Shown: in pieces, positions 28,091-36,930 of the stretch
Position numbering within the stretch: the stretch's first letter is position 1
Layout of the letters: every line of letters begins with the position of its first letter
NCBI RefSeq assembly: GCF_022869805.1
Contig: NZ_CP094974.1
Span: 2,976,001 to 3,040,000 of the forward strand
Direction: 5' to 3'
DNA: 64,000 nucleotides
Source of the DNA: Halosolutus halophilus
GTDB lineage: Archaea > Halobacteriota > Halobacteria > Halobacteriales > Natrialbaceae
Program-made: the position numbers and the translations under genes
Notes under the pieces: model-generated
Told to the model about the DNA's origin: nothing
What the model saw: the letters and a program-made list of their open reading frames with translations, nothing else
Databases searched by the model: none

Positions 28091-28118
28091 TGCTGAATAC
28101 AGAGGATGAGTTCAGCAC
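28091..28118 (+). repeat. Hairpin-repeat family, right half (copy 1)
   Basis: TGCTGAATACAGAGGATGAG, followed by TTCAGCAC, is the right-hand core of the repeat family. The ends TGCTGAA/TTCAGCA can pair. Similarity to other copies continues for about 60 bp downstream (CCGAAGTCGATGAACTC...CTCAGTAGA). Confidence 0.8.
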
Positions 28119-28220
28119 GGCGACCCTATTTATTTCACGCCGAAGTCGATGAACTCCCTGCTCAGTAGACCCGCGTATTTATCGAAATCTTTGTAATAGA
28201 TATTGTTAGTGAATTTACTC

Positions 28221-28424
28221 ATGGACAGAACAGATTGGTTCCTTGCGCTCATCACTTTTTTATTGGCTGTAATCGCCCTTGAAACCGTCACAGTTGACAC
28301 AAACCAAGTTTTTCGAGATATCGGTGGTAGCGTCTCTCTATTGATAGTCTTCCTCTTACCACTCTATCTTCTTGTCCATGTCGTAAGAAACCATCATGAA
28401 GTACCAGACTGGTCGGTCTGGTAA
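28221..28424 (+). CDS. Small two-helix membrane protein
   Basis: A 67-residue protein starts MDRTDWFLALITFLLAVIAL (helix 1). It has a second helix SVSLLIVFLLPLYLLVHVV and a charged end RNHHEVPDWSVW. I prefer the ATG at 28221 to the TTG at 28203. It lies in AT-rich DNA between two hairpin repeats. No homology is recognised. Confidence 0.5.
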   Translation: MDRTDWFLALITFLLAVIALETVTVDTNQVFRDIGGSVSLLIVFLLPLYLLVHVVRNHHEVPDWSVW

Positions 28425-28433
28425 TTGAATCCT

Positions 28434-28556
28434 CTATACTGAGCGTTCGACCCTTCATGCAGATCGCGCTCTACCGAGTCCCACATTCGTGCCCTGTATT
28501 CAGCACGACCGGATCTAACTACCAAACCATTGCCAAGATTGTCGTGCTGAATACAG
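28434..28556. repeat. Hairpin-repeat family, complete core (copy 2)
   Basis: A perfect 13-bp inverted repeat is present: CTGTATTCAGCAC at 28494-28506 and GTGCTGAATACAG at 28544-28556, 37 bp apart. The 60 bp before it (ACTGAGCGTTCGACCC... ACATTCGTGCC) match the left end of the copies at 35.5-36.8 kb. Confidence 0.85.
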
Positions 28557-28792
28557 AGCGCGTATCGGTTACTGGCTGGCCTCCTGATGTGGCTAAGCAA
28601 GTCGGTAAGTACCGTGGACGAGTTTATCGGTTCTTTCAGTATCCCTTCCATGCCAGACGTCCTTGTAGAGCAGGTCGAGGTCCCCAATTTCTCGCACCTT
28701 ACCACCGTGTGATACCGTTGATGGCACTACTGGGATCATCGTGGATACGTTGGCAACCTGCGAGCGATCGATAGATGCCCGGGAAACAGCAT

Positions 28793-28808
28793 TTAACTAA
28801 AGAGTTAA
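28793..28808. promoter_or_regulatory. Palindromic candidate operator upstream of arsR-like gene
   Basis: TTAACT-AAAG-AGTTAA is a perfect 6-bp inverted repeat centred about 35 bp before the ATG of the ArsR family gene at 28836. It overlaps where the TATA box should be. Autoregulation by the ArsR protein is a reasonable inference. Confidence 0.4.
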
Positions 28809-28835
28809 GTATTTGCCCCACATCCATTCAACCGG

Positions 28836-29174
28836 ATGGTTGAACAACCGCCGGACGACCTCGATCTCGACACGGTCTTCCAGGCACTGGCACATCCGAT
28901 CCGTCGGGACATCCTCGAACAGGTGGCCGACGGACCGGAGAGCGTCAGCAACCTGGCCGAACCACACGACGTCTCCCTCGCCGCCGTCTCGAAGCACCTC
29001 CACGTACTGGAAGACGCCGGCCTGATCGACATCGAGAAGGACGGTCGCGTTCGCCGATGCCACCTGAATGCCGCGCCCCTGAGCGCCGCTTTTGGATGGC
29101 TTACCCGGTACCGCGTCTTCTGGGAGGACCGGTTCGACGCGCTGGCCATCCACCTGGAGGAAACAGAAGAATGA
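28836..29174 (+). CDS. ArsR family winged-helix transcriptional regulator
   Basis: The 112-residue protein has the ArsR fold. It contains LDTVFQALAHPIRRDILEQV, then the recognition region VSLAAVSKHLHVLEDAGLID and the wing KDGRVRRCHLN. There are no clear metal-binding cysteines, which fits the HTH_5 subgroup linked to AHSA1/SRPBCC genes rather than metal sensors. It is first in a three-gene operon (ATGA overlap with the next gene) and probably represses it. Confidence 0.93.
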   Translation: MVEQPPDDLDLDTVFQALAHPIRRDILEQVADGPESVSNLAEPHDVSLAAVSKHLHVLEDAGLIDIEKDGRVRRCHLNAAPLSAAFGWLTRYRVFWEDRFDALAIHLEETEE

Positions 29175-29611
29175 CCGAAAGCAACACCGACGCGGAGAGC
29201 AAGGACAACCAACTGACCATCCGGCGGACGTTCGACGCCCCGCGCGACCGCGTCTACCAAGCGTTCACGAATCCCGACGAGCTGGAGCAGTGGTTCGTGC
29301 CAGAAGGTATGGAGGCGGCGGTCCACGCCATTGAGCCCGAACCTGGCGGCGACTTCGCCGTGAGCTGGACTACCGATGAGAATCGCATCGATAACGAGGG
29401 GACCTTCGTCGAGGTGGTCGAAAACGAGCGTCTCGTCACAGTCGAGGAGATCGAGGTGGGTGAACTGCGTCTCAGCTACGAGTTTCGGGACGTCGACGAC
29501 GGCACGGAAGTCGTGGTCACGCAGGACTTCCCCGGTCCGGTGCCCGACGGCGCCTCCGAGGGCTGGGCGGGCATCCTCGACAATCTTAAAGCCGTGCTCA
29601 CCGAGCCATGA
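29171..29611 (+). CDS. SRPBCC (AHSA1-like) domain protein
   Basis: This 146-residue AHSA1/Bet v1-fold protein has the family marks IRRTFDAPRDRVYQAFTNPD, ELEQWFVPEGM, GGDFAVSW and a C-terminal GWAGILDNLKAVL. Such proteins bind hydrophobic ligands or act as stress-related START-like domains. The ATG at 29171 overlaps the arsR stop; the longer frame upstream is a shadow of arsR. It overlaps a second AHSA1 gene downstream. Confidence 0.92.
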   Translation: MTESNTDAESKDNQLTIRRTFDAPRDRVYQAFTNPDELEQWFVPEGMEAAVHAIEPEPGGDFAVSWTTDENRIDNEGTFVEVVENERLVTVEEIEVGELRLSYEFRDVDDGTEVVVTQDFPGPVPDGASEGWAGILDNLKAVLTEP

Positions 29612-30081
29612 CCGACACCGAGACGACCGAGGGACGGAGCATCACTGTGAGCCGCATCATCGAGGCGCCGCCCAAGCGGGTCTACGAAGCCTTCCTCGAC
29701 CCGGACCAGCTCGCCCAGTGGCTCCCGCCGACCGGCTTCTCCGCCGAGGTCCACCACCTCGAGCCCGAGGTGGGCGGAACGTACCGCATGACGTTCACGG
29801 GCGAGACCGAGGCGCTCGCCAAGTACGGCTTGACCTTCGGCGGCACCTACCTGGAGCTAGTTCCTGGTGAACGCATCGTCTATACCGACGAATTCGAGAC
29901 CGACGAGCCTGAGATGACCGGAGAGATGACGGTGACGGTTACCTTCGAGGTGGTCCCCGAGGGGACCGAGGTCACCGTCCGTCATGAGGGATTCCCCGAG
30001 GCCACTTCCCCGAGCGACGCCAACGAGGGGTGGACCGACTCGCTGTCGAACCTCGCGGAACTGGTGGAAGGGACATCGTGA
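29608..30081 (+). CDS. SRPBCC (AHSA1-like) domain protein
   Basis: This 157-residue paralogue of the preceding gene has VSRIIEAPPKRVYEAFLDPD, QLAQWLPPTGFSAEV, GGTYRMTFTG and GWTDSLSNLAELVE. The ATG overlaps the preceding stop (ATGA). The arsR-AHSA1-AHSA1 order suggests one inducible unit; the ligand cannot be inferred. Confidence 0.92.
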   Translation: MTDTETTEGRSITVSRIIEAPPKRVYEAFLDPDQLAQWLPPTGFSAEVHHLEPEVGGTYRMTFTGETEALAKYGLTFGGTYLELVPGERIVYTDEFETDEPEMTGEMTVTVTFEVVPEGTEVTVRHEGFPEATSPSDANEGWTDSLSNLAELVEGTS

Positions 30082-30673
30082 CGGTCGAACCGAGGCGACG
30101 ACGGTCGCGCTGTGCCGACGCCACGATATCGACGGCGTCCTGCGTTTCGCCGGCGACGTCGACGGAATCGCACCCCGGATCGACTCGACCGGGATTGCAG
30201 AGAGCAACGACTGAGAACGACATGGGGCGGCGTCGCCTCGTGGCATCGCTGGGAAACTGAGTGACAGCCAGCGAGAGAATCCCCCTCCGGAGTATAACGT
30301 TTAATGTTTTAAAAGTATGTTCGCATATCTCGTGCGACATTTGCGCCGTGTATTCAGCAGATCCTCATTGAACTATCGGACTGCTGCTATAAGGGGCGTG
30401 CTGAATACAGAGTGTCCATCGGTCATTCCAGTGGATTAAGGACGATGAATCGTTTCGGGGCTATATTTTCGATGTTAGAGGCTGCAATTGCAATTGGGTT
30501 GGGGAATTTCCAAAGGCATTCAATAGCACCTGTGTCGATCTCCTCGCGGAGGAGGGTATTGGAACTGTGGCGGGACGCGAGCAATCGACGCCCGTTCTGA
30601 GAGTGACTACCCTCAGTACCTCACGAAGCGTCCACATCCAACCGTGTCTGAGGTTTGAGTTCTGCGTCGGATC
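30082..30673. other. Non-coding stretch with a hairpin-repeat copy
   Basis: About 590 bp without a convincing gene. At 30348-30412 it contains a hairpin-repeat core: GTGTATTCAGCAG, 37 bp, then GTGCTGAATACAGAG. The short frames beyond it (30412-30600) look like chance. Confidence 0.6.
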
Positions 30674-31690
30674 TTAGCGTTGTGATTCGCGGAGGATCAG
30701 CGGCTCGATGGCAAGTGTCCGTTTTGCTATGGTGAGGATGCGAAGGACGTACGAGACGAACAGCATGAATGGAACGAGCGTCACCGCAAACGCACCGCCC
30801 ACGACGAGGATGATGTGATCGAGACCGAGTGTGCTTCCTGGGAACGTCCCCACATCGACGATTCCGACCATGATACCCGCAACGGCCAATGCCGGGACTG
30901 CAGCATAGAGAATCATCTGAGACAAGTCGATGAGTGCCCACTGGAAGTACAGCGTCTTGATGTGTTCGCGCGCCGGACCAAACAGAGACAGCGCTGTTTT
31001 GAGGTCGTCAAGCAAGCCGTGTTCTTCCTCATTGAGGCTCTCTTCGTATTCGTTCGCGAGACGTTCAACTTGGAAGATTTTCCAGCTATAATTGAAATTC
31101 AGTGCGGCGAATAACACATCGAACGAGCCGAACTGCGCACCTTCAAGTTGGTCACGTACCGTGTCAGCGTTCCCGGTGACGCTTTCAGCGAATTCCTCGA
31201 CCTCTTCTCGGAGGTTCTCGTTATCATTCTTGTCAATAGACTCTCGAAGAGCCGTCGTCCGTTGTGCCGTGATTCCGATGATCTGGCGGAGGAATTCGGA
31301 TGGGTCGGCAGGACTCGGAGACCCGATTAATTCTTCAGTAAAGTCCCGGACATCCATTGAACTGGACATACGCTCGCGTTGATCGCCGAGCGGGCCGTTC
31401 TCTTGGGTGAGGACGAGCTGACCGATCGTGACGACGAGTGTCGTCCCAGTCACGATGACCGTGATCATCGTCGAGAACATCGTGTCGATCATGTCGCCGG
31501 ACTCGATTTGCCGTGAAAATGGTGGATTGAGGACAGCGACGGCGATGACGAATGCGACGAACACGGCACTGATCAGGACGCTGGAGACGAGAAGGCGGTT
31601 CGCGCGCAGCAGCAACCAGAGTTTAATCCGACTCTCGCCTGAGCGCTCACGCATCGTGTTGGCCGTACTGATGTCGGTCTCGTCAGTCAT
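30674..31690 (-). CDS. Four-helix membrane protein of unknown function
   Basis: The 338-residue protein has two N-terminal membrane helices (about residues 33-55, VSSVLISAVFVAFVIAVAV, and 70-92, FSTMITVIVTGTTLVVTIGQ). A long acidic cytoplasmic helical region follows, then two C-terminal helices (ILYAAVPALAVAGIMVGIV, IILVVGGAFAVTLVPFMLF). This topology resembles DUF2254-like membrane proteins, but I do not assign it. The start ATG (31690) overlaps the stop of the DUF4177-like gene, so the two form an operon. Confidence 0.8.
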   Translation of the reverse strand: MTDETDISTANTMRERSGESRIKLWLLLRANRLLVSSVLISAVFVAFVIAVAVLNPPFSRQIESGDMIDTMFSTMITVIVTGTTLVVTIGQLVLTQENGPLGDQRERMSSSMDVRDFTEELIGSPSPADPSEFLRQIIGITAQRTTALRESIDKNDNENLREEVEEFAESVTGNADTVRDQLEGAQFGSFDVLFAALNFNYSWKIFQVERLANEYEESLNEEEHGLLDDLKTALSLFGPAREHIKTLYFQWALIDLSQMILYAAVPALAVAGIMVGIVDVGTFPGSTLGLDHIILVVGGAFAVTLVPFMLFVSYVLRILTIAKRTLAIEPLILRESQR

Positions 31691-31893
31691 ACTGGCTCAC
31701 TCGATTGGGCAGGTCGCTTGAAAACGAGGTACTTGGTGCCGCCTCCCTCGTAGTCGATCGTCTCCACAAACTCCCAGCCCTCTGCACCGAGTTGATTCAA
31801 CTCTGCATTCGGATCCTCTGCTTCTTTTTGGGTCTCATCACGCGGTGGGCGAAGCGTCTCGTACTCCCAGCGATTTGCTTCTGATTCGGACAT
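31687..31893 (-). CDS. DUF4177-like small protein
   Basis: A 68-residue protein contains WEYETLRPPRDE, then LNQLGAEGWEFVETIDYEGG and YLVFKRP. This is the pattern of DUF4177 (short beta-alpha-beta proteins with a GAEGWE turn). The start is the ATG at 31893; a GTG one codon earlier is possible. The stop overlaps the start of the 338-residue membrane protein gene. Confidence 0.82.
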   Translation of the reverse strand: MSESEANRWEYETLRPPRDETQKEAEDPNAELNQLGAEGWEFVETIDYEGGGTKYLVFKRPAQSSEPV

Positions 31894-31957
31894 CACTCCT
31901 AGTAGGTACTGTAGCCCTCTATACCCCGCTCCACCACCGAAATGGATGGAATATTTC

Positions 31958-32028
31958 GGCCTTGTCGAAACCCTCGATTGGTGATCGGTTTAAGCGGTCG
32001 TGCTGAATACAGAGAACGTAGTCAGCAT
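31958..32028. repeat. Hairpin-repeat family (copy 4)
   Basis: TGCTGAATACAGAGAACGTA, followed by GTCAGCAT, lies at 32001-32028. Just before it, 31958-31990 is the reverse complement of the sequence found after the copy at 36.77 kb (CGATTGAGGGTTTCAACAAGG). A second conserved block therefore belongs to the repeat. Confidence 0.75.
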
Positions 32029-32132
32029 GGGGCGATTCCGCTCAGGATACGGTGGCGGGATGCCGCTCACTTCACTTGCGTTTCGCCGGGTCTGCAATAC
32101 ATTCGAGGTGTTGGAAACCCAACGGCCACCAA

Positions 32133-32666
32133 ATGCAGTCCATCATTGAGGCTCTCGAACCCAATGTTCCCTACCGCGTGAGAACGCGGCTCGGTCCCTT
32201 GATTACCCGACTTGGGCGAACTCTCGGACAGCCCGAGTACCGCCTTCGTGATACCGAATATGTTGGCACCGTCCAGCAGCCGCTGGACGAGTTCACAAAG
32301 ACACTCCAGAGACACGGGTTCGAGTGGGACCCGCTAGCGTGGTATCACCAGCCGTCAGTTGGGTCGGACCCAAATGGTAGCTGGGCGTATCGACGGGCCT
32401 TGCTGGCCGACAGACAGATCCACGTCATCCTCATCGCCCACTCGCCAGAGTATATCGACGTTTTCGCCCACGAGGAGTACAACTGGCTGCGACACCCGCT
32501 CAAACACCTCCGGCAGGTCGGCATCAAACGGAAAGCCGGTCGTAACAAAATGCGACAATGGATCGAGAGTCACGGCATAGAAGTCGATGTCAACTCACGT
32601 CGACGGCGACGGGTCACAGACGCGGTAAAAGACCTCCGCAAGTACCTTGAGTCCCTCATCCAGTAG
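32133..32666 (+). CDS. Conserved haloarchaeal protein of unknown function
   Basis: The 177-residue protein starts MQSIIEALEPNVPYRVRTRL and contains WDPLAWYHQPSVGSDPNGSW and VILIAHSPEYIDVFAHEEYN. The end is strongly basic (SRRRRRVTDAVKDLRKYL), unusual for a haloarchaeon and suggestive of nucleic-acid contact. I set the start at ATG 32133; the upstream frame crosses repeat sequence. No family name is recognised. Confidence 0.65.
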   Translation: MQSIIEALEPNVPYRVRTRLGPLITRLGRTLGQPEYRLRDTEYVGTVQQPLDEFTKTLQRHGFEWDPLAWYHQPSVGSDPNGSWAYRRALLADRQIHVILIAHSPEYIDVFAHEEYNWLRHPLKHLRQVGIKRKAGRNKMRQWIESHGIEVDVNSRRRRRVTDAVKDLRKYLESLIQ

Positions 32667-32872
32667 CGTGGATTCAATCCATCTATTCGAAGAGGAGTGG
32701 CGAGCTACGCCGCACTCGGCGTTTTTTGGAATTAGCCCTCGGTGACTTGGTGTTCGTAGTCGCCGGTTTGTCGATGAGAGATATGCTTGCGGAGTTATCG
32801 GACGGACTGCGTCAATCTATGTTGGTGAAGGGCCCATGCGGACTTTTCAGTCGCCCCGTCCAAGGACACGGT

Positions 32873-33394
32873 ATGGACGACACTCAAATCGACGATGTGG
32901 ACCGGAGCATCCTGCACCAACTCCAACTCAACGCTCGCCAGACCGATACGGAGATCGCCGAGAAGGTGGATGTGACCTCCACGACGGTCCGAAATCGCCT
33001 CGACAAACTCGAAGACGGAGGCGTGATCCGGGGCTATCATCCCGAGATCAACTACGAGGAAGCGGGCTACCCCCTCCACGCCATGTTCGTCTGCACGGTC
33101 AATCCGAATGAGTTGGAATCGCTAGCCGAACAGATCCTCGACATTCGCGGTGTGGTGACCACCCGGGATTTGCTTGGGGGCGAACGGAATATCCACGTCG
33201 AGGTCGTCGCCGGCGCGGTCAGGGAGATCGAAGAGATCCGCAACGAACTGGCGGAGTTGGGCATGACGATCAACAGCTCCGAGATTATCTCTGAGACGCA
33301 GGTCCAGTCATGGGACCACTTCTATCCACGGACGGGCCCCGACGCGCGCCAAGACGACGACACCGACGATGGGTCGGTCACCGATCAAGGATAG
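32873..33394 (+). CDS. Lrp/AsnC family transcriptional regulator
   Basis: The 173-residue protein begins with an AsnC-type helix-turn-helix (DDVDRSILHQLQLNARQTDT, then VTSTTVRNRLDKLEDGGVIR). A regulator-of-amino-acid-metabolism-like C-terminal domain follows (YPLHAMFVCTV, VVTTRDLLGGERNIHVEVV), with a short acidic tail. The ATG at 32873 matches the family start. No operon partner is adjacent. Confidence 0.9.
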   Translation: MDDTQIDDVDRSILHQLQLNARQTDTEIAEKVDVTSTTVRNRLDKLEDGGVIRGYHPEINYEEAGYPLHAMFVCTVNPNELESLAEQILDIRGVVTTRDLLGGERNIHVEVVAGAVREIEEIRNELAELGMTINSSEIISETQVQSWDHFYPRTGPDARQDDDTDDGSVTDQG

Positions 33395-33657
33395 TCGGGA
33401 GATCGCTTGAAAATTTCAAACCTAGTCACGTCTATAGGCCCCTGCTCCACATTTGGATTTTAATATATTCACCGATAGCCGATTTAGGTTGGATTTCCCA
33501 AATGTGATAATTATATGGGTAAAAGGGCTTATTCGTTAGCACGTCCTCGCCCCGGTATGTCCGAATCAATTGAGGCGGTAACAATACTTTCAATACATAG
33601 TCAGTTCCCGTTCGGCGGTTACCCCTCTCAACCAGTCGGACTTGACAGGACCACCTA

Positions 33658-34475
33658 ATGACAGCTGAGCAACGTAAAGTCGAGACGGTGAGTCTGTTGC
33701 AGGACCTCGGGCTGAAGGAGTACGAGGCACGGAGTTTCCTGGCATTGACCCAACTCTCGACGGGGACCGCGAAGGAAATCAGCGATATCTCGGAGGTTCC
33801 GCGAACCCGGGTGTACGACGCGGTCCGAGTGCTGGAGTCGAGGGGGCTGGTCGAAGTGCAGCACGGTACCCCTCAGCAGTTTCGCGCGGTCAGCATCGAG
33901 GAGGCATCCACGACCTTGCGGCAGCAGTTCGGCACACGGATCGACACCCTTGAGTCACACCTCGAAGCGCTCGATCTCCAGCCGGAGGTCGACGACAGCG
34001 ACCGAATGCAGGAGGTATGGACGCTGTCCGGCCACGACGGCATCGAGGCCCGGACACACACGCTGCTGGAGGACGCCGAATCGGAGATCGTGCTGCTGAT
34101 CGTCGAGGAGGAACTTCTGACGGAGGCGTTGTACGAGCGGCTCCGCGACGCGGTCGACCGCGGCGTCGACGTGATCATCGGTGGCGAAACGGATGCAATC
34201 ATCACCAAGCTCGGTACCGAGATGCCATCCGTGAAGGTGTTCGAAACCGAACTGGACTGGCTCCTGGGCCGGGGAGCGACGACGAGATTGCCATCAGCCG
34301 CCTGCTGTTGGTCGACCGCACGACGTTGCTGGTCAGTTCCTTCTACCCGCACGCCGACCACGACGATTCAGGCGAGCAGGCAATCTTCGCCACCGGCCTG
34401 GAGAACGGTATCGTCGTCCTCCTTCGCCGGATAATCTCCTCGGGTCTGCTCCCCGTGGCGACCCCGGCGAGGTAG
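33658..34475 (+). pseudogene. TrmB-like transcriptional regulator, frameshifted
   Basis: The first 203 codons are a normal TrmB family regulator: LLQDLGLKEYEARSFLALTQ, the winged helix VPRTRVYDAVRVLESRGLVE, and a PLD-like sensor domain up to ELDWLLG. The frame is lost at the GC/G-rich stretch 34264-34274. The family C-terminus (DDEIAISRLLLVDRTTLLVS ... IVVLLRRIISSGLLP) continues in the next frame to 34475. One missing base would explain it. It is either a pseudogene or a homopolymer error. Confidence 0.8.
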
Positions 34476-34760
34476 CCAGTCAGCGGTTCCCGGGCCAGAC
34501 TGCACGAACAGCGTGATGACTACAGGCTCTCTAGTCAGCACGGCCTCAGCGAACCGTCAGCGATTGAGAATTCCAACAGAGCCGCTTTGATTGCATTCAA
34601 TGGGGGCGTCACAAAAATACTCGCAGGCAATTTATTTCAACCTGATTTGATTGAACCATCCGGTAAGTGGATGTGCGTACTGTTCGATGTTCTCCAGTAC
34701 TAACACTCAGATTACGCCGCTACCATCACTGCTTATGGAGCGAGGAGGTGTCTCTCCCTT
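34476..34760. other. Intergenic region with a degenerate repeat
   Basis: No gene is seen. At 34534-34595, TCAGCACGGCCTC... CGATTGAGAATTCCAACAGAG resembles the block after the hairpin core at 36,768-36,815. A short frame from 34707 on the minus strand is a shadow of the next gene. Confidence 0.45.
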
Positions 34761-35477
34761 ATGACCGATTCGGGTAGCGACGAGTTCGACCCAACAGCAC
34801 CAGATCACCGGGAGATCGGCCGCAAAATGGTTGACGACAGTACGGGACTCGGTTCGGTGATGGCCCACGCCTATCGCGGAGAGATAGACCGAGTGGGGAC
34901 GTGGCGGCAGCGCCTCGACGAGACGACGAAGTGGGCGGTGACGCTGATGGCAGCAATCTTGACGTGGGCGTTTTCGAGTACCGATAACCCACACTATATC
35001 TTGCTGATCGGGATCGTTGTCGTCACCATCTTTCTGGGCATCGAAGCACGGCGGTACCGGGACTACGATGTCTTTCGCTCTCGTGCTCGAGTCATCCAAG
35101 AGAACCTGTTCGCAAACGCCCTCGATCCGTCCCAAGGCACTGAAAGTCACGACTGGCGAGCAGAACTGAGCAGGGACTATCGCAGGCCGACGCTGAAAGT
35201 CTCGTTCCACGAAGCACTCGCAAACCGGCTCCGGCGTGTGTACCTTGCTCTGCTCAGTGTTCTATTGGTCGCGTGGGTCTCCAGGATTACAGCGTTCGCG
35301 CCGCGCCAAGACTGGCTGACAACCGCTGGAATCGCCCGTATCCCCGGGATTGCTGTGGTTGCCATTGTGGGTGTGTTCTACGTCGTACTGCTGGGCGTCA
35401 CCTTCTGGCCCCACGAGCGCCATGCCAAGGGAGAATTCCGTGAAGGGGACCCGGACGACTGGAAAGAGAACCAATAA
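34761..35477 (+). CDS. DUF2270 domain-containing membrane protein
   Basis: The 238-residue protein has the DUF2270 plan. An acidic start is followed by MAHAYRGEIDRVGTWRQRLD, then paired helices (WAVTLMAAILTWAFSSTDNP, ILLIGIVVVTIFLGIEARRY), the motif RDYDVFRSRARVIQENLFA, and two more helices near the C-terminus. The arginine-rich RVGTWRQRLD and EARRYR are family hallmarks. Function unknown. The ATG at 34761 is the first good start. Confidence 0.88.
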   Translation: MTDSGSDEFDPTAPDHREIGRKMVDDSTGLGSVMAHAYRGEIDRVGTWRQRLDETTKWAVTLMAAILTWAFSSTDNPHYILLIGIVVVTIFLGIEARRYRDYDVFRSRARVIQENLFANALDPSQGTESHDWRAELSRDYRRPTLKVSFHEALANRLRRVYLALLSVLLVAWVSRITAFAPRQDWLTTAGIARIPGIAVVAIVGVFYVVLLGVTFWPHERHAKGEFREGDPDDWKENQ

Positions 35478-35480
35478 ATC

Positions 35481-35675
35481 CGTTCTCTGTACTGAGCGAT
35501 TGGGCAACCCTCTGAATGGGCGTCGATCTGTGCTGCATTCGCGCCCTGTATTCAGCAGAAACTGAACGATCTACCGATCTTCTGTCACGAACGGCATGCT
35601 GAATACAGAGGATGAGTTTAGCACGACAGGTTCGTTTGTTTCATTCCGATATCAATGAAACAGCTGTTCAGTAGA
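35481..35675. repeat. Hairpin-repeat family, full-length copy
   Basis: This is the most complete copy, about 190 bp. The left block is TTCTCTGTACTGAGCGA, then GCATTCGCGCC. The core inverted repeat is CTGTATTCAGCA (35546-35557) and TGCTGAATACAG (35597-35608). The right block AGGATGAGTTTAGCACGAC continues to CAGCTGTTCAGTAGA. It begins right after the DUF2270 stop codon. Confidence 0.88.
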
Positions 35676-35679
35676 CGAT

Positions 35680-35820
35680 CTGTACTGAGCGATCACCACC
35701 TTCGCAAATCGAACTGGATCTCGTGCGACATTCGCGCCCTGTATCTTGCAGAGACTCAACGAGTTACCGAACTGTTGTCAGAGGCGGCTTGCAACATTCA
35801 GAGGCTAAATGCAGCACGAG
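35680..35820. repeat. Hairpin-repeat family, tandem degenerate copy
   Basis: It starts ATCTGTACTGAGCGATCACC, directly after the preceding copy. It keeps the left block (TTCGCAAATCGAACTGGATC ... GACATTCGCGCCCTGTAT) but has lost most of the right core (GCTTGCAACATTCAGAGG). Two copies therefore lie in tandem. Confidence 0.8.
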
Positions 35821-35938
35821 GATTGTTCGGGTCAAGCACTTAGAAGAAAACGGGCGGCGAGTAACACTGCGAATTGACCCTGGAATAATCGATTGTCCCG
35901 CCGGAGAAGAGTGGTACGGAGAACGACGACGCCGACGG

Positions 35939-36241
35939 TTACCCCCCAATAATAAACTCAAGATCAACGAAGGGTGCAGCGACCAGAATTAGTAATACGA
36001 GAATCCCCGCGAAGCGGAGTACGCCCGCCGCCTGTCGCCGGCTCTCGGGGAGGGACTCGGCGATACCGGACAGCGCAGTTCCGACGACGATAAATAGTAA
36101 CCACCGGGTTGCGCCAGCGTCGCCGACGCTCCAGGCATACACGAACATGCACAAGAAGGTGAGCGACACGCCGAATTGAAAGAGTGCGAGGGGGCGACCT
36201 TGTGGCTCGTTGAACAGCACTTCGGTGATATAGGAGAGCAT
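35939..36241 (-). CDS. Three-helix small membrane protein
   Basis: The 100-residue protein has three predicted helices: ALFQFGVSLTFLCMFVYAWS, WLLFIVVGTALSGIA, and VLRFAGILVLLILVAAPFVD. The start is the ATG at 36241. No named family is recognised. It lies between two hairpin-repeat clusters, in the opposite orientation to its neighbours. Confidence 0.65.
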   Translation of the reverse strand: MLSYITEVLFNEPQGRPLALFQFGVSLTFLCMFVYAWSVGDAGATRWLLFIVVGTALSGIAESLPESRRQAAGVLRFAGILVLLILVAAPFVDLEFIIGG

Positions 36242-36339
36242 AAGCGACGTTCCTGCTCAAGATACAAAATGATGTCTCGACGCACTCCTGGTAGAACGTC
36301 TGTCTCCCGGGCTTCGCGACTCGTCCGCCGGAGACTGGA

Positions 36340-36500
36340 CATGACACCATGCGAGATTCGCGCCCTGTATTCAGCAGAGACTGAACGTTCTACTCAGATT
36401 CTGTCAGAATATGCCTGCTGAATATAGAGGATGAGTTCAGCACGACGGCATCGTTTGTTTCATCCCGAAGTCAATGAATCAGCTGATCAGTAGATATGCA
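36340..36500. repeat. Hairpin-repeat family, full-length copy
   Basis: The core inverted repeat is CTGTATTCAGCA (36365-36376) and TGCTGAATATAG (36416-36427). The right block is AGGATGAGTTCAGCACGACG, continuing to CAGCTGATCAGTAGA near 36,493. About 85% of its right half matches the copy at 35.6 kb by eye. Confidence 0.85.
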
Positions 36501-36548
36501 AGTCTAACGGCTACAAAAACCTACAACTACGCTCGAATAGTGTTATCC

Positions 36549-36665
36549 ATGGGTAATTTCACAACGGGGCTTGGCCCGAATATGGCGGTCGTTACGTCAT
36601 TGGTCCTCCTGTTCGCACTCTACTTCGCTAAACAACTTTTCGAGTGGGTCAGGAAACATCACTAA
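36549..36665 (+). CDS. Possible 38-residue single-helix membrane peptide
   Basis: The frame reads MGNFTTGLGPNMAVVTSLVL followed by LFALYFAKQLFEWVRKHH. It has one strong helix and a basic end, which is positive-inside consistent. It sits between two hairpin repeats. It is short, with no family evidence, so it could be chance. Confidence 0.3.
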   Translation: MGNFTTGLGPNMAVVTSLVLLFALYFAKQLFEWVRKHH

Positions 36666-36699
36666 TGAAACGCCCGTCTCCACAGAGCGATTCGTAGTT

Positions 36700-36815
36700 C
36701 CTCTGCACTGAGCGATCACCACCTTCGCAAATCGAGCCATATCTCGTGCGACATTCGCGCGCTGTATTCAGCACGGTCGCTACGATCTATCATCGATTGA
36801 GGGTTTCAACAAGGC
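36700..36815. repeat. Hairpin-repeat family, left-half copy
   Basis: The block CTCTGCACTGAGCGATCACC and TTCGCAAATCGAGCCATATC is followed by GACATTCGCGCGCTGTATTC and AGCACGG (core left arm 36762-36774). It then enters the other conserved block CGATTGAGGGTTTCAACAAGG. The right arm is missing. Confidence 0.8.
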
Positions 36816-36930
36816 CGTTCCGTTATGTTCGGCCTGGCGTTGGAGTTTCGTCGCTTCAGTATCCCCGCCCACGGAAACCAGCCCCGCCGTGTCCTCGTGC
36901 CCCTGACGGCGCCGCTTCTCGCGTGTCCCG

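Noticed and set aside
28091-36774. CRISPR array made of the TGCTGAATACAG repeats
   Set aside because: Spacing is irregular (tens to thousands of bases), spacers are not of uniform length and no cas genes are present.
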